DNA of 45,543 nucleotides from Phycisphaerae bacterium (lineage in GTDB: Bacteria; Planctomycetota; Phycisphaerae; UBA1845; JAFGLZ01), in contig JAFGLZ010000238.1 of assembly GCA_016927755.1 (NCBI GenBank), positions 1-45,543 of the forward strand, written 5' to 3'. Below are positions 17,424 through 26,870 of this stretch, piece by piece (the first letter of the stretch is position 1; every line of letters begins with the position of its first letter). The notes under the pieces were generated by a model. The model searched no databases, was not told where the DNA came from, and saw nothing but the letters and a program-made list of their open reading frames with translations. The position numbers and the translations under genes were made by a program.

Positions 17424-18530
17424 CTACTCCTCTACCGCCACCCACCGCCGCTCGCCACTGCTCCTCATCACTGCCTCCATCACCGCCTGCGCCCTCACGC
17501 CGTCGTCGAAACTCGGCGACGGCGACTCGTCACGCGCGATCGTGTCGATGAATCGCCGCGCCATGCTCGGATACCCCTCGATGAACGATCGCCACCCCGT
17601 CTCCGGCGACGACCCATCGATCCCCTCCATCAGCCGGTCCGGCACCTCGATCGGCACAAGCCTCTTCTCACCGGCCGTGCTCCCCAGCAGCGACAGCTCC
17701 CACGCCTCAGGACTCGCCCCAAACACCAGCGTCCCGTTCTCCCCGCAAATGTCGATCGTCTGCTCATGCCCCTTGTGCGCGACCCAACTGATGTGGAATA
17801 CCCCCTGAACCCCGCTCGCGAACTCCGCCAGAAACGCCACCGCGTCGTCCACCTCGCACGGCAGCATCTCGCGGCCCTCCGGATCGCGCCGCTCGCCGAT
17901 CACCGTCCGCGCGTCCGCGCACACGCTCCGAATCTCCCCCAAATACCACCGCGCAAGATCGATCATGTGAACGCCCAGGTCCGCCAGCACGCCCCCGCCC
18001 GAAAGCGCCCTGTCGAATCGCCACACCCGCGGCGAACCCGCACCCGCGTAACCCGCCATCTTCGTCACGTTCACGTGGTACACCCGCCCGACGCGCCCCT
18101 CCGCCAGCAGTTCCTTCAGATACATCGCATGCGGCAGCCACCGGCACGTAAACGCCACCATGTGCTTGACCCCCGCCCGCTCCGCCGCCCCGCGCATCTC
18201 ACGCGCCTCGGTCAGCGTCATCCCCAGCGGCTTCTCGCAGAACACGTGCAGCCCCCGCTCCAGCGCCGCCATGCAGATCGGATGATGCGTCACGTTCGTC
18301 GTCGCCACGATCACCGCGTCCAGCCCATCCAACTCGATCAGCTCCCGGTAGTCCGTCACCGCATGCGGCACGCCGAACGTCCTGGCCATCGCCTCGGCGT
18401 TCTCACGATTCCGACTGCACACCGCCACGAGCTCGGCCTCGGGATGACTCACAACCCCGGGCGCATGAACCACCCGCGCCCACCGCCCCGTCCCGACGAT
18501 GCCGACTCTGACCTTGCTGCTTGCGGACAT
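17424..18530 (-). CDS. Gfo/Idh/MocA-family NAD(P)-dependent sugar oxidoreductase
   Basis: A 368-residue dehydrogenase of the glucose-fructose oxidoreductase/inositol dehydrogenase family. The N-terminal Rossmann fold opens VRVGIVGTGRWARVVHAPG. The catalytic lysine motif HVFCEKPLGM follows at about residue 95. The C-terminal substrate domain includes GGGVLADLGVHMIDLARWY, with the conserved Asp and His of this family. The start is ATG 18530 with GAGGGG upstream; the frame stays open for 78 more codons but these lack homology. It probably oxidises a sugar or uronate derivative in the cytoplasm, upstream of the isomerase-like gene in the same unit. It diverges from the agarase-like gene. Confidence 0.9.
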   Translation of the reverse strand: MSASSKVRVGIVGTGRWARVVHAPGVVSHPEAELVAVCSRNRENAEAMARTFGVPHAVTDYRELIELDGLDAVIVATTNVTHHPICMAALERGLHVFCEKPLGMTLTEAREMRGAAERAGVKHMVAFTCRWLPHAMYLKELLAEGRVGRVYHVNVTKMAGYAGAGSPRVWRFDRALSGGGVLADLGVHMIDLARWYLGEIRSVCADARTVIGERRDPEGREMLPCEVDDAVAFLAEFASGVQGVFHISWVAHKGHEQTIDICGENGTLVFGASPEAWELSLLGSTAGEKRLVPIEVPDRLMEGIDGSSPETGWRSFIEGYPSMARRFIDTIARDESPSPSFDDGVRAQAVMEAVMRSSGERRWVAVEE

Positions 18531-18785
18531 CCCAAACCCCTCGCCCCGATCGGATCGCAAAACACCCGAACCCCCAAGCCCTTGACCCACAGGCGTATCA
18601 TATCCCCACCCTCCGCGCAGAGCACCACACAACCCCACCGACGACACCCCCAACCGCGCCGCGATGTCAAAACTTGTCCGCCGAGATTCATTAACGCCAC
18701 GCGCGCGTGTATACCAGCGAGAGATCCGCCACGTCTCGGCGGCACGAGAAAGTGGTTCCAGCAAAGATCATTGGAGGTTCGCGCT

Positions 18786-20879
18786 ATGGGTGGCCGCGTA
18801 CTGGGTAGGTCCTTTCGTCGACACAAACACGCTCAATCGGCTCTCGTCCTCCTGATCGCTCTGTGCTTTCAGGTCGATGCCGCGCGCGCCGAATCCGCCA
18901 AGAACCCCGACCAGCCCTCGGCCGGCGCCCCGACCCCCGGACCCGCCGTCATCCTCCCCGACCTCCCCTACGACAAACCGGCCAGAACCGACCTCGACGA
19001 ATACGGTGGATGGACAGGCCTGAAAGGCAAGAAGACCGGCTTCTTCCACGTCGAAAAGATCGGAAGCCGTTGGTGGTTCGTCACCCCCGCCGGCAACGTC
19101 TTCTTCGCCCTCGGCGTCACGATGCATAGCCCCAAGCTCGGAATGTCCGAAGAGGAATTCAGCAAACTACAGGTCCACCGCTTGCGCGCATGGGGCTTCA
19201 ACCACACCCAGTCCGGCCAGGCCCATCCCAAGACCGCCGACGCCGGAATGCCCGCCACATTCATCCTCAACTTCGCGCGCCTCGCAAAGGGGCAAATCCC
19301 CATCGCCGCCAGCACCATGCTCCCACCATGGGGTACGCTCCCCGACGTCTTCGACCCCGAGTGGCCCGCGCGATGCGAGAAGTGCGCACAGGACCGCCTC
19401 GCGCCCGCCGCAAAAGACCCGCTCCTCTTGGGCTACTTCCTGGACAACGAGCTCCGACTCGATGGCTGGTATCAGGCCGCGACGCTCAATCCAAGCGACG
19501 CGCCCGCTCGACGCGCCTTCGTCGACGTCGCCAGGAAGTACTACGCCGAGAAGCCAGACCAATTGGCCGCCGATTGGAAAAAATACAACGTCACGAAGAT
19601 CGACGACCTCCTGACCGTCCAAGGCCCCCCGCCCGAAATCCCGGGCCTTGTTGTCGCTTGGAACGTCGCCGTCGCCGAGCGCTACTTCAGCGTCACCTCC
19701 GCCGCGTGCAAGAAAGCCGCGCCGAACCACCTCAATCTCGGCTTCAGAATGATGATGACCTCCTTGCCGTCGCCCGAGGTCTTCAAGGTCATGGCCAAAT
19801 ACTGCGACGTTATCAGCATGAACTTCTACCCACCCTTCTCGGACCGCCTCGTCACCGAGACCTTCACCATCCTGCCCGCCCTCCATGCGGTCCTCAACCG
19901 ACCCTTCCTCACCAGCGAGTTCAGCTACCGCGGCGGCGACACCATGCACCCGAACACCATGGGCGCCCCGCCCACCGTCCCCACCCAGACCGACAGGGCC
20001 GTCGGATACCTCTCCTACATGTCCGCCGTGGCCTCCCTCCCGTTCTTCGTCGGCACCACCTGGTTCTGCCTCGGCGACCAGGACGTCGAGGTCCCATGGC
20101 AACACTACGCCGAGGATTGCGATTTCGGAATACTCGATCGCCAGGGCCGGCCCTATGCCGTCCTCACCGAGACCATGAGACGCGTCAACGCCTCCATCTA
20201 CGACCTCGCCGCCGACCCCATCAAGAACAAGACCTGCCCCCTCTTCTGGCGAACCGAGCTCATGCGATGGGACCGCAACGCGGACAAGGCCATGTTCCGA
20301 ATCTTCGGCCTGCGCGATCTCCCCCCCGATCCCCTCGCCGCCCTCTTGCCCTCGCCACGCCGATACCACGCCGCCTACTGGGTCCGCCACCAAAGCCCCA
20401 ACCTCACCGTCAACGGCGAGGGCTTCTACGGCAGCCACCAGGCCAACATGATCCGAAAGACCAATGACGGAACCGACCTCGTCCTGCTCGGTCAGCGAGG
20501 CCTCTTCAGCCTCCCCCGTGCCCTCTGGCTCGGCCAGACCTGCGATCGTCCCGACGAGGCCCTCGTCTTGGAGAGCAACGCCCAACTCCTGGCCAGAAAC
20601 ATCGACTCGACCGGCAAGCTCAAACGACTCACCATCGTCGACGGCAGCTTCATCCGCCTCCAACACGGCGACGTCGTCGTCAGGACCAACGCCAAGACGC
20701 CCTACCTCGACCTCCAATACGATCACCCGACCAAACGACTCGCCGTCACCACGCGCGGCTACGTCACCCGCTTGGGCGTCACCGGCGTCGACGACTGGCA
20801 GGTCCTCTGGAACGGCAAACCCGCCAAACCAGGAGCCTTCCCCGTCCCCAAAGGCATGCGCGCCCTCACCCCAAACTGA
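18786..20879 (+). CDS. Secreted clan GH-A glycoside hydrolase, agarase-like
   Basis: A 697-residue exported enzyme (signal peptide about 1-35, ending DAARAES). The sequence SRWWFVTPAGNVFFALGV is the opening of agarase-like TIM-barrel hydrolases. The two catalytic glutamates expected for a retaining clan GH-A enzyme are visible: acid/base E222 in GYFLDNELRL and nucleophile E378 in RPFLTSEFSYRGG. ISMNFYPP forms the strand before the nucleophile. A beta-rich tail follows from about residue 560. The ATG has GGAGG nine bases upstream. The frame is open for 471 further codons to the left, but that is the antisense shadow of the oxidoreductase. It probably cleaves an algal or plant galactan-type polymer; the exact family is not certain. 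Confidence 0.82.
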   Translation: MGGRVLGRSFRRHKHAQSALVLLIALCFQVDAARAESAKNPDQPSAGAPTPGPAVILPDLPYDKPARTDLDEYGGWTGLKGKKTGFFHVEKIGSRWWFVTPAGNVFFALGVTMHSPKLGMSEEEFSKLQVHRLRAWGFNHTQSGQAHPKTADAGMPATFILNFARLAKGQIPIAASTMLPPWGTLPDVFDPEWPARCEKCAQDRLAPAAKDPLLLGYFLDNELRLDGWYQAATLNPSDAPARRAFVDVARKYYAEKPDQLAADWKKYNVTKIDDLLTVQGPPPEIPGLVVAWNVAVAERYFSVTSAACKKAAPNHLNLGFRMMMTSLPSPEVFKVMAKYCDVISMNFYPPFSDRLVTETFTILPALHAVLNRPFLTSEFSYRGGDTMHPNTMGAPPTVPTQTDRAVGYLSYMSAVASLPFFVGTTWFCLGDQDVEVPWQHYAEDCDFGILDRQGRPYAVLTETMRRVNASIYDLAADPIKNKTCPLFWRTELMRWDRNADKAMFRIFGLRDLPPDPLAALLPSPRRYHAAYWVRHQSPNLTVNGEGFYGSHQANMIRKTNDGTDLVLLGQRGLFSLPRALWLGQTCDRPDEALVLESNAQLLARNIDSTGKLKRLTIVDGSFIRLQHGDVVVRTNAKTPYLDLQYDHPTKRLAVTTRGYVTRLGVTGVDDWQVLWNGKPAKPGAFPVPKGMRALTPN

Positions 20880-20927
20880 GCCGCGTACGGGAGAGCGAGC
20901 GTCCCCGCGAGCCGAAGCCGCGCGTAG

Positions 20928-21116
20928 CACGGGCGTCTCGCCCGTGAAAACGGGGACGCAGCTAGTTTCTCCAGTGATCGGTTGTTCTATCGCACCGGCG
21001 TCTCGCCCGTGACGATTCACAAACCAAACCCGCACTCGCCAGTCGGGTGCCCCGTCGTTTCCGCGCTTGTCATCACCCCAATCTCACCTCTCGCAAGGTG
21101 AAGCCCCGTTAGGGGC
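20928..21116. repeat. Hairpin-rich intergenic region
   Basis: This gap before the Opp operon holds CACGGGCGTCTCGCCCGTG (20928-20946), a partial second copy GGCGTCTCGCCCGTG ending at 21011, then TCACCT and AGGTGA (21084-21101) and GCCCCGTTAGGGGC (21103-21116). GAGCGTCCCCGCGAGCCGAA at 20896-20915 recurs, with one base changed, at about 28280. I see no gene from 20880 to 21262. CCGCTACACT just upstream resembles the CCGCTATACT before trpA and may be a -10 region for the operon. Confidence 0.6.
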
Positions 21117-21262
21117 GACACACCCACCCCCCTGGCAACCCTCCGCCCCCATCCGCTACACTACCCCCCAACTTCGGGGGAATCGTCGGAGAATCCATCC
21201 ACGAGCCTCACAGCGAGAGCGCTCTCTGCGAAAGGATTCTCGCCGCCGCAACGGGCTTGGGT

Positions 21263-23128
21263 ATGCGCCACCGTCGCCGCATCACAGTCGTCCTCGCGCT
21301 CGCCTGCGCGACCGCCGCGCCCCCCGCCCACGCCCACAACGAAGCCCCGATGCTCGCCCCCCTCGTCGCCGACGGAAGGCTCCCCCCCGTAAACGAACGA
21401 CTCCCCGAAGCCCCCGTCGTCGTCGAACCCGTACGCGAGATCGGAAAGTACGGCGGCCAATGGCGACGAATCGCCATCGGACCCTACGATATCCTCCTCA
21501 CCGGACGCATGGGCTACGAGTCCCTCGTCCAATGGGACCGCGCCGGAAGAAAAACCGTCCCCGGCATCGCCGAGCGATATGAAATCAAGGACGGCGGAAG
21601 AACCTACGTCTTCCACCTCCGCAAAGGCATGCGCTGGTCAGACGGCCACCCCTTCACCTCCGAAACATTCCAGTACTACTACGAAGACGTCCTCGGTAAC
21701 CAGGATCTCACCCCCGTCTTCCCCGACTGGCTGACCGTCGGCGGCAAGCCCGTCGTCATCAAGGCACTCGATCCCTACACCGTCGAGTTCCGCTTCGCCA
21801 AGCCCTACGGCATCTTCCTCGAAATGCTGTCCTTCCGGGGCATGGAGTTCCTCCAACCCAAGCACTACCTCAAACAGTTCCACCCCAAGTACGCCGATCC
21901 CGCCTCACTCGCCGGCATGATCAAGGAAGCCGGCCTCGATCACTGGTTTCAGCTATACCCGCGAAAAGCCATGCTCGACGAAAACCCCGACCTACCCAGC
22001 GTCAAGCCCTGGACCGTGAAGGTCCCCCTGCCCGCCACGCGAGTCATCGCCGAGCGAAACCCCTACTACTGGAAGGTCGACCCCGACGGAAATCAGCTCC
22101 CATACATCGACCGAGTCGTCTACGCCGTCGTCCAGAACCCCGAGATCGTCAACTTCAAGGCCATGACCGGCGACGTCGACTTCCAGGCCCGATTCATCGA
22201 CTCCACGAACTACTCCCTCTTCATGGCCAACCGAAAGCAAGGCCGCTATCGCGTCCTCGTCGACCCCCAGCCCGCCTCGATCGTCATGTACGTCAACCCC
22301 TACAGCAAGGACGAACGACTCCGACCCATCCTCGCCGACCGGCGCTTTCGAATCGCACTCTCGCTCGCCATCGACCGCGACGAGCTCATCGACCTCCTCT
22401 TCTCCGGCCTCGCCGAAAAGAGCAGGGGGGTCGCATCGTCCTTCGACGCCTACTGGCTGCCCGAGTTCGAGCGATACCTCGACCACGATCCCCAGCGCGC
22501 CGCTGCCCTCCTCGATGAAGTCGGGCTCAAAAAGGGCCCCGGCGGCATGAGATGCATGCCCGACGGCACCCCCTTCTGCCAGATCATCAACTGCTATCCC
22601 GCCGAAACCGGCGTCGGCATGGACCTCTGGCAACTCGTCGCCGACTACTTCCGAGATGTCGGACTCGAATTCGTCGTCAAGATGGACGCGCGAACCCTCA
22701 GCAGCATGCAGGTCCGAAACGGCAACACCAACTTCTGGGCATACGGAACCGCCGGCATGCATTGGGTCGTCAATCCCGAATGGTACGTCCCATGGTCCAG
22801 CGCCAGCTACTTCGCGCCCCTCTACGGACGCTATCACGCCTCCATGGGCAAGCGAGGCATCCAGCCGCCCCCGGAATACCAGCACCTCATCGACTGGTAT
22901 CTCGAGCTGCGATCCGTCGTCGACGACCAGCCCCGTAAGCTCGCCCTCGGCCGAAAGATCCTCGAACAGTGGTCCCGCGAGTGCTACACCATCGGCGTCA
23001 TCCGACGTAAGGTATTGACGATCGTGTCCGATCGCTTCAAGAATGTGCCGGACCAGATCATCCAGAGCAACCGTTTGCAGACGCCAGGCTACATCGGCAT
23101 CGAGCAGTTCTACATCGACCAGGAGTGA
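21263..23128 (+). CDS. Family 5 (OppA-type) ABC transporter solute-binding protein
   Basis: A 621-residue extracytoplasmic binding protein with a signal peptide (MRHRRRITVVLALACATAAP). The mature N-terminus has LPPVNERLPEAPVVVEPV and IGKYGGQWRR, characteristic of a subgroup of SBP_bac_5 proteins often found with carbohydrate genes. YVFHLRKGMRWSDGHPFTSE and FRIALSLAIDRDELIDLLF are classic OppA signatures. It should capture an oligopeptide or oligosaccharide and pass it to the permeases that follow. ATG 21263 is chosen over TTG 21257 because the signal peptide starts there. It is the first gene of a tightly spaced operon, with six bases to the next. The ligand is unknown; the neighbours favour a glycan fragment. 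Confidence 0.92.
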   Translation: MRHRRRITVVLALACATAAPPAHAHNEAPMLAPLVADGRLPPVNERLPEAPVVVEPVREIGKYGGQWRRIAIGPYDILLTGRMGYESLVQWDRAGRKTVPGIAERYEIKDGGRTYVFHLRKGMRWSDGHPFTSETFQYYYEDVLGNQDLTPVFPDWLTVGGKPVVIKALDPYTVEFRFAKPYGIFLEMLSFRGMEFLQPKHYLKQFHPKYADPASLAGMIKEAGLDHWFQLYPRKAMLDENPDLPSVKPWTVKVPLPATRVIAERNPYYWKVDPDGNQLPYIDRVVYAVVQNPEIVNFKAMTGDVDFQARFIDSTNYSLFMANRKQGRYRVLVDPQPASIVMYVNPYSKDERLRPILADRRFRIALSLAIDRDELIDLLFSGLAEKSRGVASSFDAYWLPEFERYLDHDPQRAAALLDEVGLKKGPGGMRCMPDGTPFCQIINCYPAETGVGMDLWQLVADYFRDVGLEFVVKMDARTLSSMQVRNGNTNFWAYGTAGMHWVVNPEWYVPWSSASYFAPLYGRYHASMGKRGIQPPPEYQHLIDWYLELRSVVDDQPRKLALGRKILEQWSRECYTIGVIRRKVLTIVSDRFKNVPDQIIQSNRLQTPGYIGIEQFYIDQE

Positions 23129-23134
23129 CGCCGA

Positions 23135-24130
23135 GTGCTCGCCTTCATCATCAGACGACTCCTGATCATGATCCCAACGCTCTGGGTCATCTCCATCATC
23201 TCCTTCATCATCATCCAACTCCCCCCCGGAGATTTCCTCACCACACTCGTGGCAAACCTCGAGGAAACCGGCGAGGAGGTCAGCCAGGCGCAGATCGAGA
23301 GCTACAAGATCCGCTACGGACTCGACAAACCCCTCTACTATCAGTACTACAAGTGGATCAGCGGCGTCGTCGTCGGAGACTTCGGACAGTCCTTCTCCCT
23401 CAACAAGCCCGTCGGCGAGCTCATCTGGGAGCGACTAGGCCTGACCGTCTCCATCGCCATCGTCACCCTCGTCTTTACCTGGATCATCGCCATCCCCATC
23501 GGAATCTACTCGGCCACCCACCAGTACAAGATCTTTGACTACTTCTTCACCTTCCTCGGCTTCATCGGAATGGCCACGCCCCAGTTCATGCTCGCGCTCG
23601 TGCTGATGTATCTCGGCTACAAATGGTTCGGCACCGGCGTCGGAGGCCTCTTCTCCGACCAGTTCGTCGACGCGCCGTGGACGTGGGCCAGACTCCTCGA
23701 CCTGCTCAAACACCTCTGGGTGCCCGTCGTCGTCCTCGCCGTCGGCGGAACCGCCGGACTCATCCGCGTCGTTAGAGCGAACCTCCTCGACCAGCTCGAA
23801 ATGCCCTACGTCGTCACCGCTCGGGCCAAAGGCCTCTCGGAGTGGCGCCTGCTCATCAAGTACCCCGTCCGAGTCGCCATCAACCCCGTCGTCAGCACCA
23901 TCGGATGGATGCTCCCCCAGCTCGTCTCAGGCTCCATCATCGTGGCCATGGTCCTCAGCCTCCCCACGACCGGACCGCTCCTGCTCAACGCGCTCATGGA
24001 GCAGGACATGTACCTGGCCGGAAGCTTCGTCATGATGCTCAGCTTCCTCACCGTCCTCGGAACCCTGATCTCCGACATCCTACTGGCCTGGGTCGATCCC
24101 AGGATCCGGTTCGAAAAGAAGGTCGCATGA
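23135..24130 (+). CDS. ABC transporter permease, OppB/DppB type
   Basis: A 331-residue inner-membrane permease. It has the N-terminal helix AFIIRRLLIMIPTLWVISIISF, the family RYGLDKPLYYQYYKWI segment, QSFSLNKPVGELI, and an EAA loop (VVTARAKGLSEWRLLIKYPVRVAI region) that contacts the ATPases. Translation starts at GTG, with GGAG in the previous gene's end. Its last codons overlap the next gene by ATGA. It forms the heterodimeric channel with the OppC-type protein. Confidence 0.93.
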   Translation: MLAFIIRRLLIMIPTLWVISIISFIIIQLPPGDFLTTLVANLEETGEEVSQAQIESYKIRYGLDKPLYYQYYKWISGVVVGDFGQSFSLNKPVGELIWERLGLTVSIAIVTLVFTWIIAIPIGIYSATHQYKIFDYFFTFLGFIGMATPQFMLALVLMYLGYKWFGTGVGGLFSDQFVDAPWTWARLLDLLKHLWVPVVVLAVGGTAGLIRVVRANLLDQLEMPYVVTARAKGLSEWRLLIKYPVRVAINPVVSTIGWMLPQLVSGSIIVAMVLSLPTTGPLLLNALMEQDMYLAGSFVMMLSFLTVLGTLISDILLAWVDPRIRFEKKVA

Positions 24131-25311
24131 GCGACAGAAGCCGAAATCCTGCGACCTCCGGCCCACCCGACGGGATCCTCCCCGCCGCCGGAGGCCCCGC
24201 CTCCCCACCCGGCCGCGAAGACGCCACCGACGAAAAGTACTTCCTCGCCTCTCAGTGGAGGCTCATGTGGTGGAAGTTCCAGGACCATAAGGTCGCCTTC
24301 CTCTCCCTCTGGGTCGTCGTCCTCTTCTACCTCGTCGCCGTCTTCTGCGAGTTCGTCTCCCCCAACGATCCCCAGAAACGAAACGCCAAACGGAGCTACT
24401 GCCCCCCGCAGCGCGTCCGACTGTTCCACCAGGGCGGCCTGCGACGCCCCTTCGTCTACCCCCAGGTCCAACACGTCGACCCCGAGACCCTCGCGCGCGC
24501 CTACACCAACGATACCTCCGCGCCCCAGCCCATCCGCTTCTTCGTTAAGGGCGATCCCTACAGGCTCTGGAACCTGATCCCCATGCACCGCCACATCGTC
24601 GGCCTCGACGGCGGTCAGAAGCTCTACCTGCTCGGCGCCGATCGACTCGGACGCGATCTCTACAGCCGCATCCTCTACGGCAGCCGTATCTCCCTCTCCA
24701 TCGGCCTCGTCGGCGTCACGCTCAGCCTCGTCCTCGGAACCATCATCGGTGGACTCAGCGGATACTACGGCGGACTCTTCGACAACGCCGTCCAGCGCGT
24801 CATCGAAATCCTCCGATCCTTCCCCACCATCCCCCTCTGGCTCGCCCTCTCCGCCGCCATGCCCGCCGATTGGTCCCAGATCCGAGTCTACTTCTGCATG
24901 ACCGTCATCCTCGCCCTCATCGGGTGGACCGGCCTGGCACGCGTCGTCAGAGGAAAGATCCTCTCCCTACGAGAAGAAGATTACGCCATGGCCGCAAAGG
25001 TCTGCGGCGTCAAGGAATTCACCATCCTCATGCGACACCTCGTACCAGGATTCATCAGCCACCTGATCGTCACCGTTACCCTGGCGATCCCAGGCATGAT
25101 CCTCGCCGAAACGTCGCTGAGCTTCCTGCGCCTCGGGCTGCGCCCCCCAACGATCAGTTGGGGCGTGCTCCTCCAGGACGCACAGAATATTCGGGCCGTC
25201 GCCCTCTACCCGTGGCTGATGTTCCCGGCCGTCTTCGTCATCATCGCCGTCCTCATGTTCAACTTCATGGGAGACGGGCTCCGAGACGCCGCCGACCCAT
25301 ACAGCCACTAG
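24127..25311 (+). CDS. ABC transporter permease, OppC/DppC type
   Basis: A 394-residue permease partner. After a Pro-rich cytoplasmic N-terminus, WWKFQDHKVAFLSLWVVVL begins the first membrane helix. An extracytoplasmic insert of about 110 residues, longer than in typical OppC, separates it from the core beginning KLYLLGADRLGRDLYSRILYG. The core carries the EAA loop DYAMAAKVCGVKEFTILMRH and TSLSFLRLGLRPPTISWG. The start codon overlaps the stop of the OppB-type gene (ATGA), showing translational coupling. The long insert may contact the binding protein. Confidence 0.93.
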   Translation: MSDRSRNPATSGPPDGILPAAGGPASPPGREDATDEKYFLASQWRLMWWKFQDHKVAFLSLWVVVLFYLVAVFCEFVSPNDPQKRNAKRSYCPPQRVRLFHQGGLRRPFVYPQVQHVDPETLARAYTNDTSAPQPIRFFVKGDPYRLWNLIPMHRHIVGLDGGQKLYLLGADRLGRDLYSRILYGSRISLSIGLVGVTLSLVLGTIIGGLSGYYGGLFDNAVQRVIEILRSFPTIPLWLALSAAMPADWSQIRVYFCMTVILALIGWTGLARVVRGKILSLREEDYAMAAKVCGVKEFTILMRHLVPGFISHLIVTVTLAIPGMILAETSLSFLRLGLRPPTISWGVLLQDAQNIRAVALYPWLMFPAVFVIIAVLMFNFMGDGLRDAADPYSH

Positions 25312-25316
25312 AATCT

Positions 25317-26366
25317 GTGGAGCGACCGTTGCAAACGCTCTTGGAAATCAAAAACCTGCACGTCCGCTTCTTCCTGAAGGAAGGAACCGTCAGCGCCGTC
25401 AACGGCGTCAGCTACGATGTCCCCGCCCAGAAAACCCTCGGCGTCGTCGGAGAGAGCGGCTGCGGAAAGAGCATCACCGCGCGCGCCGCCATGCGAATCC
25501 TCCCCCCCCGAGGCAAGATCACCGCCGGGCAGGTCCTCCTCGCCCCCCGAAACGGCAACGCCAAATCCGGGCCCATCGACCTGACCGCCCTCCACCCCAA
25601 CAGCAGGGAAATCCGAGCCATCCGAGGACGCGACATCTCCATGATCTTCCAGGAGCCCATGACCGCCCTCTCCCCCGTTCACACCGTCGGAAACCAGATC
25701 ATGGAGGTCGTTCGCCTCCACCAGAACGCCACCAAGGCCGAGGCCCGAGACGTCGCCGTCGAGTCCCTCCACCTCGTCGGCGTCCCGATCCCGGAGCGCC
25801 GCGTCGACCAGTACCCCCACGAGCTCTCCGGCGGCCTCCGCCAACGCTGCATGATCGCCATGGCCCTGGCCTGCCGCCCCAGGCTCCTTATCGCCGATGA
25901 GCCCACCACCGCCCTCGACGTCACCATCCAGAGCCAGATCCTCAATCTCATCGAGCGGCTCCAGGCCGAGCTCGGCATGGCCGTCATGATGATCACCCAC
26001 GACCTCGGCGTCATCGCCGAGACCGCCGACGAGGTCGCCGTCATGTACCTCGGCCGGATCATCGAGCAGGGCCCCACCGACGCCATCTTCCACGACGCAA
26101 AGCACCCCTACACCCAGGGCCTGCTCGCCTCCGTCCCCAAGATCGGCAAGGGAAACGTCGCCCGACTCGAGTCCATCCCCGGAACCGTCCCCGACCCCTT
26201 CGCCAAGCTCCCCGGCTGCCCCTTCCACCCCCGATGCAAACACCGAATCAATGGAACCTGCGAGCTAGCCCAACCCCCCGCCCTCCTGGAGCTCACCCCA
26301 GCCCACAAAGTAGCCTGCTTCCTCTACGCCGACCAACGAGAACCGCCCGCTCCAAACGAACCCTAA
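25317..26366 (+). CDS. ABC transporter ATPase, OppD/DppD type
   Basis: A 349-residue ATPase that energises the importer. Walker A GESGCGKS, signature LSGGLRQRCMIAMAL, Walker B LLIADEPTTALD and switch MITHDLGV are intact. The C-terminal oligopeptide-ABC extension has the iron-sulfur-type cysteines of the family (GCPFHPRCKHRINGTC). GTG 25317 gives VERPLQTLLEIKNLHV and lies five bases after the previous stop. In Opp operons an OppF gene should follow directly; here it lies 2.1 kb away beyond an opposing gene and intergenic repeats. Confidence 0.92.
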   Translation: MERPLQTLLEIKNLHVRFFLKEGTVSAVNGVSYDVPAQKTLGVVGESGCGKSITARAAMRILPPRGKITAGQVLLAPRNGNAKSGPIDLTALHPNSREIRAIRGRDISMIFQEPMTALSPVHTVGNQIMEVVRLHQNATKAEARDVAVESLHLVGVPIPERRVDQYPHELSGGLRQRCMIAMALACRPRLLIADEPTTALDVTIQSQILNLIERLQAELGMAVMMITHDLGVIAETADEVAVMYLGRIIEQGPTDAIFHDAKHPYTQGLLASVPKIGKGNVARLESIPGTVPDPFAKLPGCPFHPRCKHRINGTCELAQPPALLELTPAHKVACFLYADQREPPAPNEP

Positions 26367-26393
26367 ACTCACAGAGAAAGTGCGAGCGTCCCC

Positions 26394-26501
26394 GGTCCCG
26401 TAGGGACCGTGTGAGAGTAGCCCCGGACTTCAGTCCGGGGTATCAAGCCGCCTGCGGGTGAATCAGTCGCGTAGCGACGGCTGAACCTCGGGGAATCATC
26501 C
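26394..26501. repeat. Three-hairpin intergenic element, copy 3
   Basis: The cleanest copy: GGTCCCGTAGGGACC (26394-26408), CCCCGGACTTCAGTCCGGGG (26421-26440) and CAGTCGCGTAGCGACGGCTG (26464-26483), ending GGGGAATCATCC. It follows the OppD-type stop by 27 bases and could terminate that operon. Confidence 0.85.
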
Positions 26502-26694
26502 AGCTCAATCTCAGCCAACTGACCTCCCCCAAACCCGCCACCGCCGCACGCCGATCCCCTTATCACCAAGAAGGGGCCCGACGAAGTGACGCCCGTCAAT
26601 CTCGCCAGCCCCCACCAAGGGCCGCAAAGGAAGAACAACGTGTCGCACAGCCGGACAAACCAAGACTCGCCCACCCGCATCCACGGAGAATGCG

Positions 26695-26839
26695 GCATTT
26701 CGCTGCATTCTGGTGCATCGCCCCCCCGCCCCTCCCAGCCCAGGCCTGTCATCGCGGCCCCGCCTCCCCCAAGAACCGCGCATTTCGGCGCATTCCGCTG
26801 CATTGTGAGACATTCCGGGACATTCCGAGACATCGGTCA
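26695..26839. repeat. Two decamer arrays of RCATTCCGNN
   Basis: Units starting GCATT or ACATT recur at exactly 10-base steps: 26695, 26705, 26715 (partial), then 26780, 26790, 26800, 26810, 26820 and 26830 (partial). The 10-base period is close to one helical turn. The stretch 26502-26870 between the Opp operon and the beta-helix gene has no convincing gene, so this is its only clear content. Confidence 0.65.
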
Positions 26840-26870
26840 GCCGCCTCTCCCCACCCCGGACTCCAACCCC

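Noticed and set aside
17373..18785. An N-terminal extension of 471 residues on the agarase-like gene
   Set aside because: It is the antisense of the Gfo/Idh gene, is rich in His/Arg/Pro and precedes a good ribosome site, ATG and signal peptide at 18786.
19167..21035. 622-residue minus-strand frame opposite the GH-A gene
   Set aside because: It has no motif and biased composition; the plus-strand enzyme has both catalytic glutamates.
26369..26833. Minus-strand frame of about 154 residues in the gap after the OppD-type gene
   Set aside because: Its sequence is generated by the decamer array and the three-hairpin element; the shared GYSHTVPTGP peptide with other frames comes from the repeat.
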